Part shown: piece after piece, positions 25,842 to 34,273 of the stretch
Numbering within the stretch: position 1 is the first letter of the stretch
Layout: each line of letters starts with the position of its first letter
NCBI GenBank assembly: GCA_900472605.1
Contig: UCJD01000034.1
Span: 1 to 54,916 of the forward strand
Reading direction: 5' to 3'
DNA from: Hyphomicrobiales bacterium
Lineage (GTDB): Bacteria > Pseudomonadota > Alphaproteobacteria > Rhizobiales > Rhizobiaceae
Length of the DNA stretch: 54,916 nucleotides
Translations under genes and position numbers: made by a program
Notes under the pieces: model-generated
The model's input: only the letters and a program-made list of their open reading frames with translations
Database searches by the model: none
What the model was told of the DNA's origin: nothing

Positions 25842-27325
25842 GCCGCGCGCTCCGACATCCAGAGGCCGATCTGGCCCATGTCGACATGATCGCGCGCAAC
25901 AACACCTGCGAAACGGCCACCGGAGAGAACCGCGATCCGGTCGCTGATAGCCAGCACTTCCTCAAGCTCCGAGGAGATGTAGACGACCACCGCGCCGGCA
26001 TCTCTCAGAGCCATCACCTGCTCCAGCACGAAGCGGGTCGCGCCGGGATCGAGACCCCATGTCGGCTGGTGGGCGACAAGGACGGCCGGTGACCGGTCGA
26101 GTTCACGGGCAATCACGATTTTCTGCTGGTTTCCACCGGACAGTCTTGCCGCCTGCACCGACGGATCTCGCGCACGAATGTCGAACCGTTCCATCAATGT
26201 CCTGGCCTTTGTCATGGCGGCGGACACATCGAGGAAGCCGTTCCGGCAGTAGGGCTCTCTGGCGCTGTCGCGAAGCATCAGGTTGTCGGCGATGCTCATG
26301 GTCCTGACCAGGGCCGTGGAGGACCTGTCGGCGGGCATGTATGAAAGGCCGGCGCGAACGCGAGCAGCGGCTGACGCCTTCGTCATGTCCCACCCGTCGA
26401 TGGAAACACTGCCGCCCGATACCGCACGAAGACCGGCGAGCGTCTGCGCGAGCTCGAGCTGTCCGTTTCCGTCCACGCCGGCTACGCCAAGGATTTCGCC
26501 CGATCGCAGCTGAAGATCGATGGGGCCGATGTCCTCGCCTGCAAGCCCTTGGATATCCAGGCGCACCTTGCCGGGCTCCCTTTGCTTGCGGATATGCGAC
26601 ATGGTGACATCACGCCCGACCATCATCTCCGCTAGCTGGGCCTTGGTCGCCGAACCGACAGGCGACTTTCCAGACACCTTGCCGGCCCGCAGGACGACGA
26701 CCTTGTCGCAGACATCGATGACTTCGGGGAGTTTGTGGGAAATGAAGACGATGCCTTTTCCCTCTTCCCGCAACCGCCTCATGATTTTCAGGAGATCGCG
26801 CACTTCCGGAGGCGCGAGATTGGAGGTTGGTTCATCGAGAATGAGGAGGTCCGCCTCGCGCAGGACTGCCTTCAGAATTTCAATACGCTGGCGGCGGCCC
26901 AGCGGAAGATCGGCGACACGGGATGCGGGATCGAGGTCCAGCCCCAGTCTCTGGCTGACTTCGCGGATCTGCTGCGCGACGGCATCACGGCGCAACAGGA
27001 CGCCGGCACGGGACCATCCTAGCATGACGTTCTCAAGCACTGTCATGGCTTCGACCAGCATGAAATGTTGATGGATCATCGCGATGCCGGAGGCCATGGC
27101 TTCACGGGGCTGGTGGTTCGATAATTCGCGACCCTTGAAAACGATGCCGCCGCCATCGGATTTGACCATCCCGAACAGCACCTTCATCAGCGTACTCTTG
27201 CCGGAGCCATTCTCGCCAAGCAAACCGACGATCTCGCCGAAATCGACATCGAGATCGACGCCGTCGTTAGCTCGCAATGTGCCGTAGCACTTGACGATCC
27301 CGCGCATTTCCAGAAGTGACGCCAT
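25838..27325 (-). CDS. Nucleoside/base-type ABC importer ATPase, tandem domains (YufO/NupO-like)
   Basis: The 495-residue protein has two nucleotide-binding domains. Domain 1 has Walker A GENGSGKST (about 37-45), a variant signature LPLGRRQRIEI and Walker B LLILDEPTSNL. Domain 2 has a degenerate Walker A region (GVAGVDGNGQLELAQ), signature LSGGNQQKIVIAREL and a Walker B in which Glu is Gln (LVAHQPTWGLD). Both deviations are common in the BMP-partnered importer family. It follows the BMP-type binding protein and overlaps permease 1 by four bases. Confidence 0.93.
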   Translation of the reverse strand: MASLLEMRGIVKCYGTLRANDGVDLDVDFGEIVGLLGENGSGKSTLMKVLFGMVKSDGGGIVFKGRELSNHQPREAMASGIAMIHQHFMLVEAMTVLENVMLGWSRAGVLLRRDAVAQQIREVSQRLGLDLDPASRVADLPLGRRQRIEILKAVLREADLLILDEPTSNLAPPEVRDLLKIMRRLREEGKGIVFISHKLPEVIDVCDKVVVLRAGKVSGKSPVGSATKAQLAEMMVGRDVTMSHIRKQREPGKVRLDIQGLAGEDIGPIDLQLRSGEILGVAGVDGNGQLELAQTLAGLRAVSGGSVSIDGWDMTKASAAARVRAGLSYMPADRSSTALVRTMSIADNLMLRDSAREPYCRNGFLDVSAAMTKARTLMERFDIRARDPSVQAARLSGGNQQKIVIARELDRSPAVLVAHQPTWGLDPGATRFVLEQVMALRDAGAVVVYISSELEEVLAISDRIAVLSGGRFAGVVARDHVDMGQIGLWMSERAA

Positions 27326-27350
27326 CTATACCTCGACAGTCCTTGTCGCT

Positions 27351-27373
27351 GGAGGACGGCAAAGCCGCCCTCC
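27351..27373 (-). other. Intercistronic hairpin after the BMP-type gene
   Basis: A 10-bp stem with one G-U pair on the minus-strand RNA and an AAA/UUU loop (GGAGGACGGC / GCCGCCCTCC on the plus strand) lies between the binding-protein stop and the ATPase start. There is no U-tract, so it is more likely an mRNA-stabilising structure than a full terminator. Confidence 0.5.
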
Positions 27374-27388
27374 CGTTGCCGTGCCGGA

Positions 27389-28408
27389 TCAGCTGCCGCT
27401 GCGGGCGTCTTCTTCGGTCGGGGTGATCTTCAGCTTGCCCGACGCGAAGTCCGCCGCCATGGCATCGACTTCCTTGGCTACGGCTTCAGGCACTGCCGGA
27501 CCGTAAGCCTTGTCGGCACTGTATTTCAGCGATGCGCCCGTGGTTTTGCCGGTGTCGTATCCATACTGGACGAAGGTCCCGAACAGCTTGCCGCTTTTCA
27601 CGTCCTCGGCGGCGCTTCCGATCATCGATGACCAGTCCTCGACGATGTTGGTGAGGACGAGATCAGGTGCGATCGCCGTCTGGTCTGGGCCACGGCCGGT
27701 CGCAAAGACGTTCTTCTCCTTTGCCGCCTGCACCAGCCCCGCCTCGGCGGCGTTCAGCTTTCCGGTCAACACGTCGGCGCCGTTGCCGATCAGTGCAAGA
27801 GCGGCTTCCTTCGCCTGAGCGGCGTCTTCCATATCCTTGATATAGAGAATGCTCACTTCGGCCCCGGCCTTGGTCGCGCAGATGCGGAAGCCGCCGGCTT
27901 GTGCAGTGATGTTCGGCACGCCTTGGAGCCCGAAGACGCCGCCGACCTTGTGGGTTTTGCTCATACGGGCGGCAAGCAGGCCGATCTGGCAACCGAACTG
28001 GGCATTGTTGTAATCGACCGACATGACGTTAGGTTCGGCGCCTTCATTGCCGCTGACCGCGATAAACTGTGTCTTGGGGAAATCCGGGGCGACCTGCTGC
28101 ATGGCCGAGACAAAGCGGCCGGAATGTCCGAGCACCAGATTGTAGCCCTGGCTTGCGTAGTCGCGAACAGCCTCCGCTTCATCGGCATCGGACACGTTTT
28201 CTGAAAATGCGGTCTTGAAGCCGTGCGGCTCCAGGCTTTTGACGATGGAATAGCCAAGCGCGTTCCAGCTTTGATCGTTGGCGCTGCCCGGCAGCAGGAT
28301 GGCGGCCTTTTCCTCGGCATGGACGGCGCCGGCGCCGATCGTTGCGGAAAGCATGGCAATGGCGGCAGCCGCCGGCAGCCGCCGACGACGGGACAATGAT
28401 TTGGACAT
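27389..28408 (-). CDS. BMP-family nucleoside/base-binding lipoprotein-like periplasmic protein
   Basis: The 339-residue protein has an Arg-rich N-terminus and a signal peptide (LPAAAAIAMLSATIGAGAVH, then A), followed by a BMP/PnrA-type periplasmic binding fold. AAILLPGSANDQSWNALGYS, HSGRFVSAMQQVAPDFPKT and VGGVFGLQGVPNI are consistent with it. I see no lipobox Cys. BMP proteins bind purine or pyrimidine nucleosides and bases. Here the first gene of the operon suggests barbiturate-like or triazine-like rings, or a ureide, as ligand. It lies 86 bp after the ring-opening hydrolase. Confidence 0.9.
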   Translation of the reverse strand: MSKSLSRRRRLPAAAAIAMLSATIGAGAVHAEEKAAILLPGSANDQSWNALGYSIVKSLEPHGFKTAFSENVSDADEAEAVRDYASQGYNLVLGHSGRFVSAMQQVAPDFPKTQFIAVSGNEGAEPNVMSVDYNNAQFGCQIGLLAARMSKTHKVGGVFGLQGVPNITAQAGGFRICATKAGAEVSILYIKDMEDAAQAKEAALALIGNGADVLTGKLNAAEAGLVQAAKEKNVFATGRGPDQTAIAPDLVLTNIVEDWSSMIGSAAEDVKSGKLFGTFVQYGYDTGKTTGASLKYSADKAYGPAVPEAVAKEVDAMAADFASGKLKITPTEEDARSGS

Positions 28409-28494
28409 GACGAAACCCTCTGGTTTTTGATTGCGGGATCAATCCGGCGTTATTGGTACCGAGCGCACGCCGGCGGCGCGCCTGGCTTGTCAGG

Positions 28495-29574
28495 TCAAAC
28501 CTTCACGATGACGGCGATGGGAGCCTCGCCGGGTTTGCACTGATGCTCTGTCCCCCCTGAGACGAATATGGCGGCATCGCCGGTCACCGATGTAATGACG
28601 GCGCCGAGCGCTGCACGAGCGTGTCGCTCGTAGTTGATGTCGGCATCGGAAAGCATGGTCGTCCGGCGCCCACGCAGAATGCCGCCGACGGGCGCTTCCG
28701 CCTTGGCGAAGACCGCTCGCACGGAGTCGATCTCGGCGTCCAGGCCGTCGCTCGCGTCCCTGATCGCCTCGCGCAGCCCGCCCGCGTCCACTACGTCCTT
28801 GAGGATGCCGTGGCCAATGCGCAAATCGCCGCCTGCTTTTTTCGAATTGCCGAACAGCAGGATTTCGCAATTGCGCAACTCGCCGCCGGCCGAGGTATTG
28901 GCGACCGACGAGTATAGGTCCAGCCGCGTGGCGATGGCCGCGTCGCTCAGTTCGGCTTCCGTCACCTCACCGAGCGCCAATGCGACGCCAAGCGCCGTCG
29001 CGCCACGGGCATAGGTCTTCGAACCGTTCGGATCGGTGGTCACTAGCATGGCGCCGCGGGCAGTCGCGTCGGCGATGGCATTCGGCGTGAGCAAGGGGCC
29101 CTTGACCTGTACATAGTGCACGTCCTTGGGGGTGTCGATTTCCGCTTGTGCAAGCGCTTGGCCAACCGCCGCCGCGACTTCCCGCACCTCTATCATCGTC
29201 CCGACTTCCTCGGGAGCGAGGTCGCGCGTGACCGCGATGCCAATGGACAACCGTTTCCCCTGGCCTCCGGCGCCGGCGCTTCGCGTGAAAACCGTGGCAT
29301 GCGGGCTGAGTACGCCTTCGGTGCCGCCGGACCAGACGAAAGCGATACGGTGCGCCACATCCGACGCGGTCATGTCGAGAAATCGGGATAGGGAAAGCGT
29401 GAACGATTGTGTTGCGAAGGCCCGCGTGAAGTCGTTTGCGCCGCCATTTCCTTCGGTCTTGCCGATCACCGCGACGATCTCGCGCGGATCGATCGCGCCG
29501 TCCGCTATCATCGCTTCAAGGTGCGAGGTGTCCCCGGGATTTCCCATTTTTACCTTGTGAACACCTATCCGCAT
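28495..29574 (-). CDS. Ring-opening amidohydrolase (barbiturase/cyanuric acid hydrolase family)
   Basis: The 359-residue protein has the three repeated units of the AtzD/TrzD/barbiturase fold. Unit 1 has IGKTEGNGGANDFTR and SGGTEGVLSPH (Lys39, Ser82). Unit 2 has VQVKGPLLTPNA and SSVANTSAGGE. Unit 3 ends SGGTEHQCKPGEAPIAVI. Family members use Ser-Lys pairs to open cyanuric acid or barbituric acid. The ATG follows GGAG; the longer frame lacks a site. It leads an operon with a BMP importer and an amidase. Barbiturate with subsequent ureidomalonate cleavage is my preferred pathway because nucleobase-type transport is adjacent, but cyanuric acid is equally possible by sequence alone. Confidence 0.93.
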   Translation of the reverse strand: MRIGVHKVKMGNPGDTSHLEAMIADGAIDPREIVAVIGKTEGNGGANDFTRAFATQSFTLSLSRFLDMTASDVAHRIAFVWSGGTEGVLSPHATVFTRSAGAGGQGKRLSIGIAVTRDLAPEEVGTMIEVREVAAAVGQALAQAEIDTPKDVHYVQVKGPLLTPNAIADATARGAMLVTTDPNGSKTYARGATALGVALALGEVTEAELSDAAIATRLDLYSSVANTSAGGELRNCEILLFGNSKKAGGDLRIGHGILKDVVDAGGLREAIRDASDGLDAEIDSVRAVFAKAEAPVGGILRGRRTTMLSDADINYERHARAALGAVITSVTGDAAIFVSGGTEHQCKPGEAPIAVIVKV

Positions 29575-29601
29575 ATGTCGCTCCGCTATAAAACTGCCCA
29601 T

Positions 29602-29629
29602 ATATTATGCGTGTCCAAAACCTGTGCAA
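29602..29629 (-). promoter_or_regulatory. Candidate promoter of the barbiturase-family operon
   Basis: On the minus strand TTGCAC (29624-29629) and TAATAT (29602-29607) are separated by 16 nt and lie 28 bp before the hydrolase ATG. This fits a sigma-70 type promoter. A dyad sits directly upstream. Confidence 0.5.
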
Positions 29630-29635
29630 GTCGCT

Positions 29636-29649
29636 TGGAATAAATTTCA
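29636..29649. promoter_or_regulatory. Candidate IclR operator between divergent genes
   Basis: TGGAATAAATTTCA is an imperfect 14-bp palindrome (10 of 14 positions symmetric). TGGAATA recurs at 29655-29661 in direct orientation. It lies between the IclR gene and the barbiturase-family operon, next to the operon's -35 element. IclR-family sites are typically AT-centred palindromes of this size; the assignment is inference. Confidence 0.4.
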
Positions 29650-29708
29650 CGATGTGGAATACTGCGGGTCAAATCTTGCCACGGCGATTGAAGGAAGGCG
29701 GATAAGCG

Positions 29709-30491
29709 TTGGAAAGTCAGGATGTTAAGAATAATGGAGGCGTTCAGTCCATATTGCGCGCATTGTCCATTCTGGAACGTCTTAGCGAGTGTGATGAGGG
29801 GCTTCCGTTGAAGGAAGTCGCCAGAAAGGTGTCACTTCCCACGTCCAGTACCCACCGCATTCTGACGACGATGCAGAAGCAGCGTTTTGTCAGATTCGAC
29901 TCGGCAACGATGTTCTGGCATGTCGGCGTGCAGGCCTTCACGGTCGGTAACTCGTTCGCTCGGTCGAGGGATATGGTGACGCTGGCAATGCCCGCGATGC
30001 GTCGCTTGGTGAAGGCCACCGGCGAGACCGCGAATTTCTTTGTTATGGATGGGTCCGAGGTGGTCTGCATGGCGCAGGTCCAGAGCCAGCAACTGGTAAG
30101 AGCAATTTCCCGGCCAGGAGGGGGGGCTGAAATGCACCGGTCGGCGGCGGGCAAGGCCATATTGGCGCACATGCACGATGATGAGGTCGCCGCGCTGATA
30201 GAGCAGGCGGGTATGCCGCGATACACCGATCACACCATCGTTAGCCCTCAGGCGCTTGCCACCGAGCTTGCCACAATCAGAAGGCAGGGGTTCTCGGTTG
30301 ATAACGAGGAATTTTCTCTGGGATTGAGATGCATCGCCGCTCCCGTCCACGACGAGACCTCGGCCGTACACGCCGCGGTCTCCATCGCAGGGCCATCGTC
30401 GCGAATAACCCAGAGTCGGATCGAGGCGTTGAGCGAGCTGGTCATCCATTGTGCGAAGGTCGTCACCACCGAATTCGGCGGCAAAGCATGA
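29709..30491 (+). CDS. IclR-family transcriptional regulator
   Basis: The 260-residue protein has an IclR winged helix (SILRALSILERLSEC, then LPTSSTHRILTTMQ) and a C-terminal effector-binding domain with MHRSAAGKAILAHM and FSVDNEEFSLGLRCIAAPV. The family includes AllR, which senses glyoxylate or allantoin-pathway metabolites. It starts at TTG after AAGGCGG, since no ATG fits. It is divergent from the barbiturase-family operon and most probably represses it, responding to a ring-opening product. Confidence 0.9.
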   Translation: MESQDVKNNGGVQSILRALSILERLSECDEGLPLKEVARKVSLPTSSTHRILTTMQKQRFVRFDSATMFWHVGVQAFTVGNSFARSRDMVTLAMPAMRRLVKATGETANFFVMDGSEVVCMAQVQSQQLVRAISRPGGGAEMHRSAAGKAILAHMHDDEVAALIEQAGMPRYTDHTIVSPQALATELATIRRQGFSVDNEEFSLGLRCIAAPVHDETSAVHAAVSIAGPSSRITQSRIEALSELVIHCAKVVTTEFGGKA

Positions 30492-30648
30492 GCGTCACGC
30501 GAGATTTCAAAATGGTCAGGGCTTAGGGTTGGCCCGTCGTGTTGAACGCGGCGGCTGTTTGGCGGCGGGCCAGGATCGGCCAGCTTCTTGATCTCACCTT
30601 GGAAAACGGCCATGTATCGGCGCAACTCAAACACGCGCCGGGAAATTG

Positions 30649-31371
30649 ATGTCCGTGACTCCTATCGATACGACCAAGCCGTCAGGCGATGTGCCTGCAG
30701 TGTCGCTGCGTGGGACCATGCCGGAAGAGCAAATTCTCTATGATCGCCTGATCGATGCGATTATCGACAAGCGCTTGCGACCCGGTCAGCACCTCAATGA
30801 AGTGCAGCTCGCGGCGGCATATGGAGTTCCGCGGTCTCGGATACGCCGTGTTCTCGAGCGTTTGCGCGATGAATCAGTGGTGGATTTTCAGCTTAACCGG
30901 GGTGCGTTCGTCTCGCGGCCGACTGTCAAGGAGGCGATCGATGTATTCGAGGCAAGGCGGCACCTCGATATCGCCATTGCGGAACTGGTCTGCAAGCGCG
31001 CCACTCAAGCGGACGTGGCAACGTTGCGCAGACACGTTGAACACCAGCACAAGATCATCGACGGTGGTGGTCCCGAAGTGAACCGTGTGGGTGCAGATTT
31101 CCACGATCTCCTGTCCGCCATGGCTGGCAACGAGGTGCTTGGTCGCATGATCACCGTGTTGATGCGTCGCGTATCGTTGATACAGTCTCTATACGAGCGG
31201 GCAAACAGCATCTGCCTTGTGCATGACCACGAGCAACTCATCGACCGCATTGCGGCTGGCGATGTAGAGGGCGCACGGGCTGAAGCGTCGAGACATTGCG
31301 ACCATATCGAGGCCGCGCTCGATTTCACCGAACGCCGACGGGCGGAAATCGATATTTTCAAGCTGCCGTGA
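30649..31371 (+). CDS. GntR-family (FCD) transcriptional regulator
   Basis: The 240-residue protein has an N-terminal GntR winged helix (LRPGQHLNEVQLAAAYGVPR, then SRIRRVLERL) and an FCD-type C-terminal domain (FEARRHLDIAIAELV; HDHEQLIDRIAAGDVEGARA). A similar arrangement is found in regulators of ureide and pyrimidine use such as PydR/RutR-adjacent GntR proteins. It lies 206 bp upstream of the allantoin-type ABC operon on the same strand and is probably its regulator. The ATG follows CGGGA; a TTG one codon earlier is the alternative. Confidence 0.9.
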   Translation: MSVTPIDTTKPSGDVPAVSLRGTMPEEQILYDRLIDAIIDKRLRPGQHLNEVQLAAAYGVPRSRIRRVLERLRDESVVDFQLNRGAFVSRPTVKEAIDVFEARRHLDIAIAELVCKRATQADVATLRRHVEHQHKIIDGGGPEVNRVGADFHDLLSAMAGNEVLGRMITVLMRRVSLIQSLYERANSICLVHDHEQLIDRIAAGDVEGARAEASRHCDHIEAALDFTERRRAEIDIFKLP

Positions 31372-31485
31372 ACGGCGCCGAATTGATGGGCACTCCGCAC
31401 TTTGTTGCACATTTTCCAACCATTTCACGGCGACGTTCCCCTCCAATGAGCAGATAAATCCCGCGTGAGGCGGCTCGACAAAAAC

Positions 31486-31500
31486 TGGCACACGCTTTGC
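31486..31500 (+). promoter_or_regulatory. Sigma-54 promoter of the ureide operon
   Basis: TGGCAC, five bases, then TTGC is a perfect match to the -24/-12 sigma-54 consensus. It sits 78 bp before the binding-protein start, in the gap after the GntR gene. Sigma-54 with NtrC drives nitrogen-scavenging genes in rhizobia, which fits an allantoin-use operon. I found no perfect NtrC dyad upstream by eye. Confidence 0.8.
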
Positions 31501-31518
31501 GTTTCTCGAATTGCACGC

Positions 31519-31536
31519 AATATTGCGGGCAATATT
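31519..31536 (+). promoter_or_regulatory. Dyad downstream of the sigma-54 promoter
   Basis: AATATTG and CAATATT form a perfect 7-bp dyad with spacer CGGG. It begins 19 bp after the -12 element and so would overlap or follow the start of transcription. This is a natural repressor position, and the GntR regulator encoded just upstream is the obvious candidate. Confidence 0.5.
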
Positions 31537-31577
31537 AATCATCGTTGAAGCGATGCGATGAAGGTGGAGAGAGACGG

Positions 31578-32687
31578 ATGAACGTTAGGCTGGGAAGATT
31601 GGCGGCCGCATTGGTCGGCGCGGGTATCGGTATGATGGCGGCGGACGCCTCCGCCACGGATCTCGCTGCATTTCAGAAAAAGATAGAGTCCTATTCGAGC
31701 AAGCCGGTATTCGAGGCTCCTGGTGATGCATTCGACGCAGCAAAATGCATGGCCGGCAAATCGATCATGAGCATTCCGGTGTCGTCGGCAAATCCGTTCA
31801 CCGCCAACATCGAAAAGGCAATGCAAGCCGTTGCGAAGAAGGTCGGCTTCAACTTCTCCACTTGGGAAAACCAGGGCCAGAGCTCGCAATGGGTTCAGGG
31901 CATGGACGCAGCGCTGAACCAGAACGTCGACTTGATCGATCTTTTGGCTGGCACCGATCCACGCGTGCTGGTGCCGCAGGTGAAGGCGGCGCAAGACGCT
32001 AAGATCCCGGTCATTGCCTCCCACTATAACGGCATTGAGCAATCGGCCGAAGTCGCGAAGACGGCCACCGGCGATGTGCCGATCGACTACAAGAAGGCCG
32101 GTGCGCTTCTCGCTGACTGGGCGATCACCAAGACGCAGGGCAAGCTCAACGCCCTGGTGCTGATTGCAAGCGGTCCTCTGTCCACCGACAGCATGGTGGC
32201 GGGCATCAAGGAAGAGATGGCCCAGTGCGATGAATGCAAGTCGACGACGCAGAACTATCCGGTAACGGACTGGGGCACGCGCATTACGCCAGGTGTCCAG
32301 GCGGCGCTTCTTGCCGATCCGACCATCAACTACATCATTGTCATCTATGACAGCATGGCGCAGTTCGTCGCCCCGGCGGTCACGATTACCGGTTCCCAGG
32401 ATCGCGTGAAGGTCGTTGCCTTCAACGGCACGCCTTTCGCGGTCGGTATGGTCCAGAAGGGCCAGATCGAAATGGATATCGGCGAGAATCTGGACTGGAT
32501 CGCTCATTCCATTCTCGATTCCGAAATGCGCAGGATCTGCGGACTTCCGGTGCCAAAGGATCCGAAGATTCCTTTCATGATGTTCACCAAGGACAATGCG
32601 ATGGACGCCGGCGATCCACCCCAGCTGTCGCAAGGTTATGGTGACGCCTATGTCGAAGGCTTCCGCAAGCTCTGGATGCTGAAGTGA
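31578..32687 (+). CDS. Ribose-type ABC importer periplasmic binding protein
   Basis: The 369-residue protein has a signal peptide (RLAAALVGAGIGMMAADASA) and a type I periplasmic binding fold of the ribose/autoinducer group. MSIPVSSANPFTANIEKAMQ is the first strand and ligand site, then NVDLIDLLAGTDPRVL and VKVVAFNGTPFAVGMVQKG. The ATG follows GGAGAGAG. It is the first gene of an operon ending with allantoinase and ureidoglycolate lyase, so the ligand is probably allantoin or another ureide rather than a sugar. The ATPase GTG overlaps its stop (GTGA). Confidence 0.9.
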   Translation: MNVRLGRLAAALVGAGIGMMAADASATDLAAFQKKIESYSSKPVFEAPGDAFDAAKCMAGKSIMSIPVSSANPFTANIEKAMQAVAKKVGFNFSTWENQGQSSQWVQGMDAALNQNVDLIDLLAGTDPRVLVPQVKAAQDAKIPVIASHYNGIEQSAEVAKTATGDVPIDYKKAGALLADWAITKTQGKLNALVLIASGPLSTDSMVAGIKEEMAQCDECKSTTQNYPVTDWGTRITPGVQAALLADPTINYIIVIYDSMAQFVAPAVTITGSQDRVKVVAFNGTPFAVGMVQKGQIEMDIGENLDWIAHSILDSEMRRICGLPVPKDPKIPFMMFTKDNAMDAGDPPQLSQGYGDAYVEGFRKLWMLK

Positions 32688-34273
32688 GTCCAACCGTTGT
32701 CGACACGACAACCTATCGGCAGGGGGAGCCTTTGGCCCTCCTGCTGACGGGCGTCACAAAGATTTTTGGCGGGCATCGGGCTCTCGACGATGTCACTCTC
32801 GAAATCAGGCCGGGCGAAGTGCACGGCCTGCTTGGGCAGAATGGATCCGGCAAGTCGACCCTGATCAAGGTTCTCGCGGGCTTTCATGCGCCGGAACCCG
32901 GCGCCCAGTTGCATGTGCGCGGCCAGGCGGTGGCATTGCCGCTGGCGCCAGGCGCCTTTCGGCAACATCACATCAGTTTCGTCCATCAGCATCTCGGTCT
33001 GATTCCGGCATTGACGGTGCTCGAAAACATGCTCATCGGCCAGCTGGCACAGAGCAATTCGATGGCTATCGGCTGGCGCGCGCAACGGCGCAACGTCATC
33101 GAGCAGTTCCAGTCCTATGGCATCGATTTCGATCCCGATGCCACGGTTTCCGACCTGTCGCCGGTTCAGTGCGCGCTGCTGGCGATCATTCGCGCGGCTG
33201 GCGAGATGGAAGCGGGCGGCGGGCGCGGCCACGGTCTCCTGATCCTTGACGAGCCAACACCCATTCTTCCGCGCAAGGATGTCGAGCAGCTCTTTTCGGT
33301 GGTTCGCCGTGTGGTCGGTAATGGCGCGAGCGTAATCTTCGTTTCACACGATGTCGACGAGGTGATGGAAATTACCGACCGCGCGACCGTTCTGCGAGAC
33401 GGGCGGGTGGCCGCTCGGCTCGAGACGCGCAATGCTACCAAGCAGGATTTCATCGAGGCGATCGTCGGTCGACGGCTTGGGGAGGTCAACCACAAGACGG
33501 AAGCGTCCGAAAGCCGGCCTGTCGCGCTTGAAGTCGAGGGATTGTTCGGCGGCACCATCGCGGATCTCGCACTCGTCGCCCATGAAGGCGAGGTGGTCGG
33601 GCTGACCGGCCTTGTCGGAACGGGCTACAACGAAGTCCCCTATCTTCTCTATGGCGCCCGGCCTGCAAATGGCACGGTCACGCTTGGAACTGAAGAGTGG
33701 GACGTTTCCAGAACCACGCCGCGCCAGTCGATGGCACGAGGTATCGTGCTAATCCCGGGCGATAGAGCGCATGCCGGCGCCATCGGCACGCTGCCGGTCT
33801 CCGACAACGTCACCATGCCGGTTCTGACATCGCATTTCTCCCGCTTCGCGCTCAACAGGTCGGCCATGAAGCGATTGGCGCTGACGCTGGGCGAGCGCTT
33901 CGATGTCAGGCCTTTGAATCCGGATTTGCCGATCGGCAATCTCAGCGGCGGCAACCAGCAGAAGGTGCTTCTGGCCAAATGGCTGCAGCATGCCCCCAAG
34001 CTGGTGTTGCTCGACGAACCGACACAGGGCGTCGATATCGGCGCCCGGCAAACTGTCTTCAAACACATCAAGGACAGCGCCGACAGCGGCGCCACCGTCT
34101 TATGCGCCAGCTCGGACTACGAGCAACTGGCGACAATCTGTAACCGCGTGCTGATCTTCTCCGAGGGGAAGGTTATCGCGACGCTGACCGGCACCGATGT
34201 CAACAAGGACACGATCGCCGAGATCAGCCTTGGCGCCGAACGAAAGGATACCATTCATGTCGCAGAAGTCTGA
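32684..34273 (+). CDS. Ribose-type ABC importer ATPase, tandem domains
   Basis: The 529-residue protein has two nucleotide-binding domains. Domain 1 has Walker A GQNGSGKST (about 59-67), Walker B LLILDEPTPIL, and a degenerate signature where LSGGQ should be (VSDLSPVQCALLAI). Domain 2 has the usual degenerate Walker A (GLTGLVGTGYNEV), a good signature LSGGNQQKVLLAKWL and Walker B LVLLDEPTQGVD. Tandem ATPases of this class usually keep both signatures, so ATP hydrolysis may be asymmetric. It is coupled to the genes on both sides by overlaps. Confidence 0.9.
   Translation: MSPTVVDTTTYRQGEPLALLLTGVTKIFGGHRALDDVTLEIRPGEVHGLLGQNGSGKSTLIKVLAGFHAPEPGAQLHVRGQAVALPLAPGAFRQHHISFVHQHLGLIPALTVLENMLIGQLAQSNSMAIGWRAQRRNVIEQFQSYGIDFDPDATVSDLSPVQCALLAIIRAAGEMEAGGGRGHGLLILDEPTPILPRKDVEQLFSVVRRVVGNGASVIFVSHDVDEVMEITDRATVLRDGRVAARLETRNATKQDFIEAIVGRRLGEVNHKTEASESRPVALEVEGLFGGTIADLALVAHEGEVVGLTGLVGTGYNEVPYLLYGARPANGTVTLGTEEWDVSRTTPRQSMARGIVLIPGDRAHAGAIGTLPVSDNVTMPVLTSHFSRFALNRSAMKRLALTLGERFDVRPLNPDLPIGNLSGGNQQKVLLAKWLQHAPKLVLLDEPTQGVDIGARQTVFKHIKDSADSGATVLCASSDYEQLATICNRVLIFSEGKVIATLTGTDVNKDTIAEISLGAERKDTIHVAEV

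Noticed and set aside
28409..28494. Purine or preQ1 riboswitch before the BMP-type gene
   Set aside because: The 86-bp gap lacks any conserved riboswitch core and lies inside an operon.
31539..32711. 390-codon minus-strand open frame
   Set aside because: Antisense to the ureide binding-protein gene; composition and lack of homology mark it as a shadow.
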